From contig CAKZVF010000052.1 of NCBI GenBank assembly GCA_937921995.1, positions 1-55,721 on the forward strand: a stretch of 55,721 nucleotides of DNA, in the 5' to 3' direction. The stretch's first letter is position 1, and every line of letters starts with the position of its first letter. Shown in pieces: positions 54,030-55,721 of this stretch. The notes under the pieces are model-generated. The model was not told where the DNA came from, did not search any database, and was given only the letters and a program-made list of their open reading frames with translations. A program made the position numbers and the translations under genes. Source of the DNA: an uncultured Pirellulaceae bacterium. Lineage in GTDB: Bacteria > Planctomycetota > Planctomycetia > Pirellulales > Pirellulaceae.

Positions 54030-55721
54030 TTAATACTCGTTTTTTGTCTCACTGCCGCTGCCGGGGGAGTCATTTTTGAAGACCTGACGCACCGCTTTTT
54101 GCTCGACTTCCTTCTGAAAACGAGCAATTGCTTGCGCCACCGGCATAGCGCCGAGATCACCTTCGGCGCGGTCTCGTACGGAAACCGTGCCGTTTTCCGC
54201 GTCTCTGGGGCCAACGATCAACATATAGGGCAGCATATCCAATCGACCGTCGCGAATTTTGGCCCCTAATTTTTCGCTGCGGTAATCGCCCGTAATCCGC
54301 AGTCCGGCTGAAATCAGCTGTTGCTCAATTTTTCTGGCGTACTCTTCGGATTTTTCGCTGACAGACAGCACGCGGCCCTGTTCTGGAGCCAACCAAAGCG
54401 GAAACGCGCCCCCAAAATGCTCGATCAGCACCCCGATAAAGCGCTCCATGGAACCAAAGGGCGCACGATGAATCATGATCGGGCGATGGGCCTTGTTGTC
54501 GGGGCCGATGTAGCTAAGGTCAAAACGCTCGGGCAAATTGTAGTCCACTTGGACCGTACCCAGTTGCCATTTGCGTCCGATGCAGTCGTTGACCACGAAA
54601 TCAATCTTGGGACCGTAGAATGCCGCTTCGCCCTCTTCTTCGACGAAGGGTTTGCCCAAAGTTTCGGCCGCTTCGCGACAGGCTTGTTCGGCCAGTTCCC
54701 AGTTCTTTGGATCGCCAACGTATTTGTCGCTGCTGGGATCGCGTTTGCCGACACGCACCGAATAGTCGTCCATGCCCATGGCTTTGAAAACGATCTTCAC
54801 CAACTCCAAGCACCCTGCCAGTTCTGCCGACAGTTGCTCCTGAGTCACGAACAGATGAGCGTCGTCTTGGGTGAAGCCGCGGACGCGCGTCAGTCCGCCG
54901 ATTTCGCCGGACTTCTCCCACCGATAAACGGTACCGAACTCAGCCAGTCGAACAGGCAGATCACGATACGATCGTTGCTGGGAACCGTAAATTTTAATGT
55001 GATGCGGGCAGTTCATGGGCTTAAGCAAGTAGCCCTCGATTTCGCCGGCTTCCATCTTGTTGGAAAGTTCGCCGCAAGTGCAACCTTCGCTGGCCAGTTT
55101 TGACATGTGGTCGCGATCAATGATCGCCGGATACTGGCTTTCCTGGTAGTACGGAAAGTGGCCGCTGGTTTTATACAGATCCAGTTTTCCAATGTGCGGT
55201 GTGAAGACTTGGTCATAACCTTGCCGACGCAAATGCGAAAGAATGAAGTCCTGCAGTTGCTGACGAACGAAGGCACCTTTGGGAGTCCACAGTACCAAAC
55301 CTTGTCCCACCATTTCGTCGATATGAAATAGGCCAAGCTTCTTACCCAGCACCCGATGGTCGCGTTTTTTGGCTTCCTCGATGTTCTCAAGGTGCTTATC
55401 CAGATCCTCCTGAGTGAAGAACGCCGTTGCGTAAAGTCGCTGGAGTTGTTGCCGGTCTTGATCGCCTTTCCAATACGCGCCGGCGATCGACAACATCTTA
55501 AAAGCGCCAATCATTTTCGGGCTGGGGATGTGCGGACCGCGGCAAAGGTCGACGAATTCGCCCTGTTGGTAGAAGGACAGCGTTTCATCATTGGCCAATC
55601 CTTCGTTGATGTGTTCGACTTTGAAGTCTTGTTTCATGTCAGCGCAGATTTGCAACGCTCTTTCGCGCGGCTCTTCGATGCGTTCGAAGGGTTCGTCGAG
55701 TTCGATGATCTTGGCCATTTC
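54030..55721 (-). CDS. thrS: Threonyl-tRNA synthetase (5' end cut by window edge)
   Basis: About 564 residues are visible and the frame continues past the right edge; complete ThrS is about 640-690, so the TGS domain and part of the second N-terminal domain are missing. Editing-domain C-terminus: [19 protein letters not shown] segment (Cys/His for mischarged Ser-tRNA). The class II core follows with [21 protein letters not shown] (zinc Cys/His), [23 protein letters not shown] and motif 3 [15 protein letters not shown]. The anticodon-binding domain runs to the C-terminus. It charges tRNA-Thr and leads an operon into infC. The ATG at 55718 is internal, not the true start. Confidence 0.97.
   Translation of the reverse strand, partial: EMAKIIELDEPFERIEEPRERALQICADMKQDFKVEHINEGLANDETLSFYQQGEFVDLCRGPHIPSPKMIGAFKMLSIAGAYWKGDQDRQQLQRLYATAFFTQEDLDKHLENIEEAKKRDHRVLGKKLGLFHIDEMVGQGLVLWTPKGAFVRQQLQDFILSHLRRQGYDQVFTPHIGKLDLYKTSGHFPYYQESQYPAIIDRDHMSKLASEGCTCGELSNKMEAGEIEGYLLKPMNCPHHIKIYGSQQRSYRDLPVRLAEFGTVYRWEKSGEIGGLTRVRGFTQDDAHLFVTQEQLSAELAGCLELVKIVFKAMGMDDYSVRVGKRDPSSDKYVGDPKNWELAEQACREAAETLGKPFVEEEGEAAFYGPKIDFVVNDCIGRKWQLGTVQVDYNLPERFDLSYIGPDNKAHRPIMIHRAPFGSMERFIGVLIEHFGGAFPLWLAPEQGRVLSVSEKSEEYARKIEQQLISAGLRITGDYRSEKLGAKIRDGRLDMLPYMLIVGPRDAENGTVSVRDRAEGDLGAMPVAQAIARFQKEVEQKAVRQVFKNDSPGSGSETKNEY

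Noticed and set aside
54321..55103. 260-residue plus-strand frame over thrS
   Set aside because: Antisense shadow of a highly conserved synthetase gene.

Overview
The window looks like chromosome of a planctomycete of the Pirellulales group (a Rhodopirellula/Blastopirellula/Mariniblastus-like relative). The evidence is a giant haem-binding c-type cytochrome of the Planctomycetes/Verrucomicrobia type, a BBP7-like outer-membrane barrel protein, two exported proteins with the N-terminal LEDRKLLA motif, a TPR/protein-kinase remnant of planctomycete type, and the intergenic palindromes typical of these genomes. The genus assignment is inference. No rRNA, tRNA or CRISPR array was seen.

Layout. 1-5.8 kb: a radical SAM gene (running off the left edge), a DUF2927-like secreted protein, a GH10 xylanase, a family 2 glycosyltransferase and a broken Nramp transporter. 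6.3-8.6 kb: a Tad-pilus-like pseudopilin cluster (TadE, vWA TadG-like, TadE with a proline-rich tail). 8.7-13.8 kb: thyA-folA, then hpf-ptsN-ptsH (nitrogen PTS type) and RNase E/G, ended by a strong terminator. 13.9-22 kb: an RTX-repeat exported protein, the giant cytochrome, a dCTPase-like pyrophosphohydrolase, an EVE-domain protein and a thioesterase. 22.0-23.8 kb: an unrecognised, tightly packed three-gene cassette. 23.9-30.9 kb: floA, mnmA, a lipoprotein, typA, a 183-bp tandem repeat and an ECF sigma / membrane-protein module.

The standout is 31.4-45.6 kb, a single seven-gene minus-strand operon between a truncated IS481-type transposase and pyrE. In transcription order it encodes: a PLD-SNF2 helicase; an Eco57I-type adenine methyltransferase with a Schlafen AlbA_2 domain inserted inside its catalytic domain; a DprA/Smf-like protein; a 1152-residue protein fusing sigma-70 regions 2 and 4 to a GHKL ATPase; an unknown protein; a DUF6339-like protein; and a CBS-CBS-HEPN protein with an intact RX4H RNase motif. 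The methyltransferase and the sigma-GHKL protein share a homologous N-terminal domain, which ties them into one machine. Overlapping or nearly abutting genes, TTG starts and apparently A+T-richer sequence suggest a horizontally acquired anti-phage system. I cannot place the gene set in a named system.

46-55.7 kb: pyrE, a PolB-like 3'-5' exonuclease, the BBP7-like protein, remnants of a Ser/Thr kinase-TPR gene and of a haem peroxidase, then infC and thrS (running off the right edge). infC appears to start at AUU, as in E. coli, and is followed by a second, stand-alone copy of the IF-3 C-terminal domain whose last ~150 bp are almost identical to infC. Three unrelated genes (Nramp, kinase-TPR, peroxidase) each keep both ends but have lost the middle out of frame; that is either a real pattern of decay or an assembly artefact.
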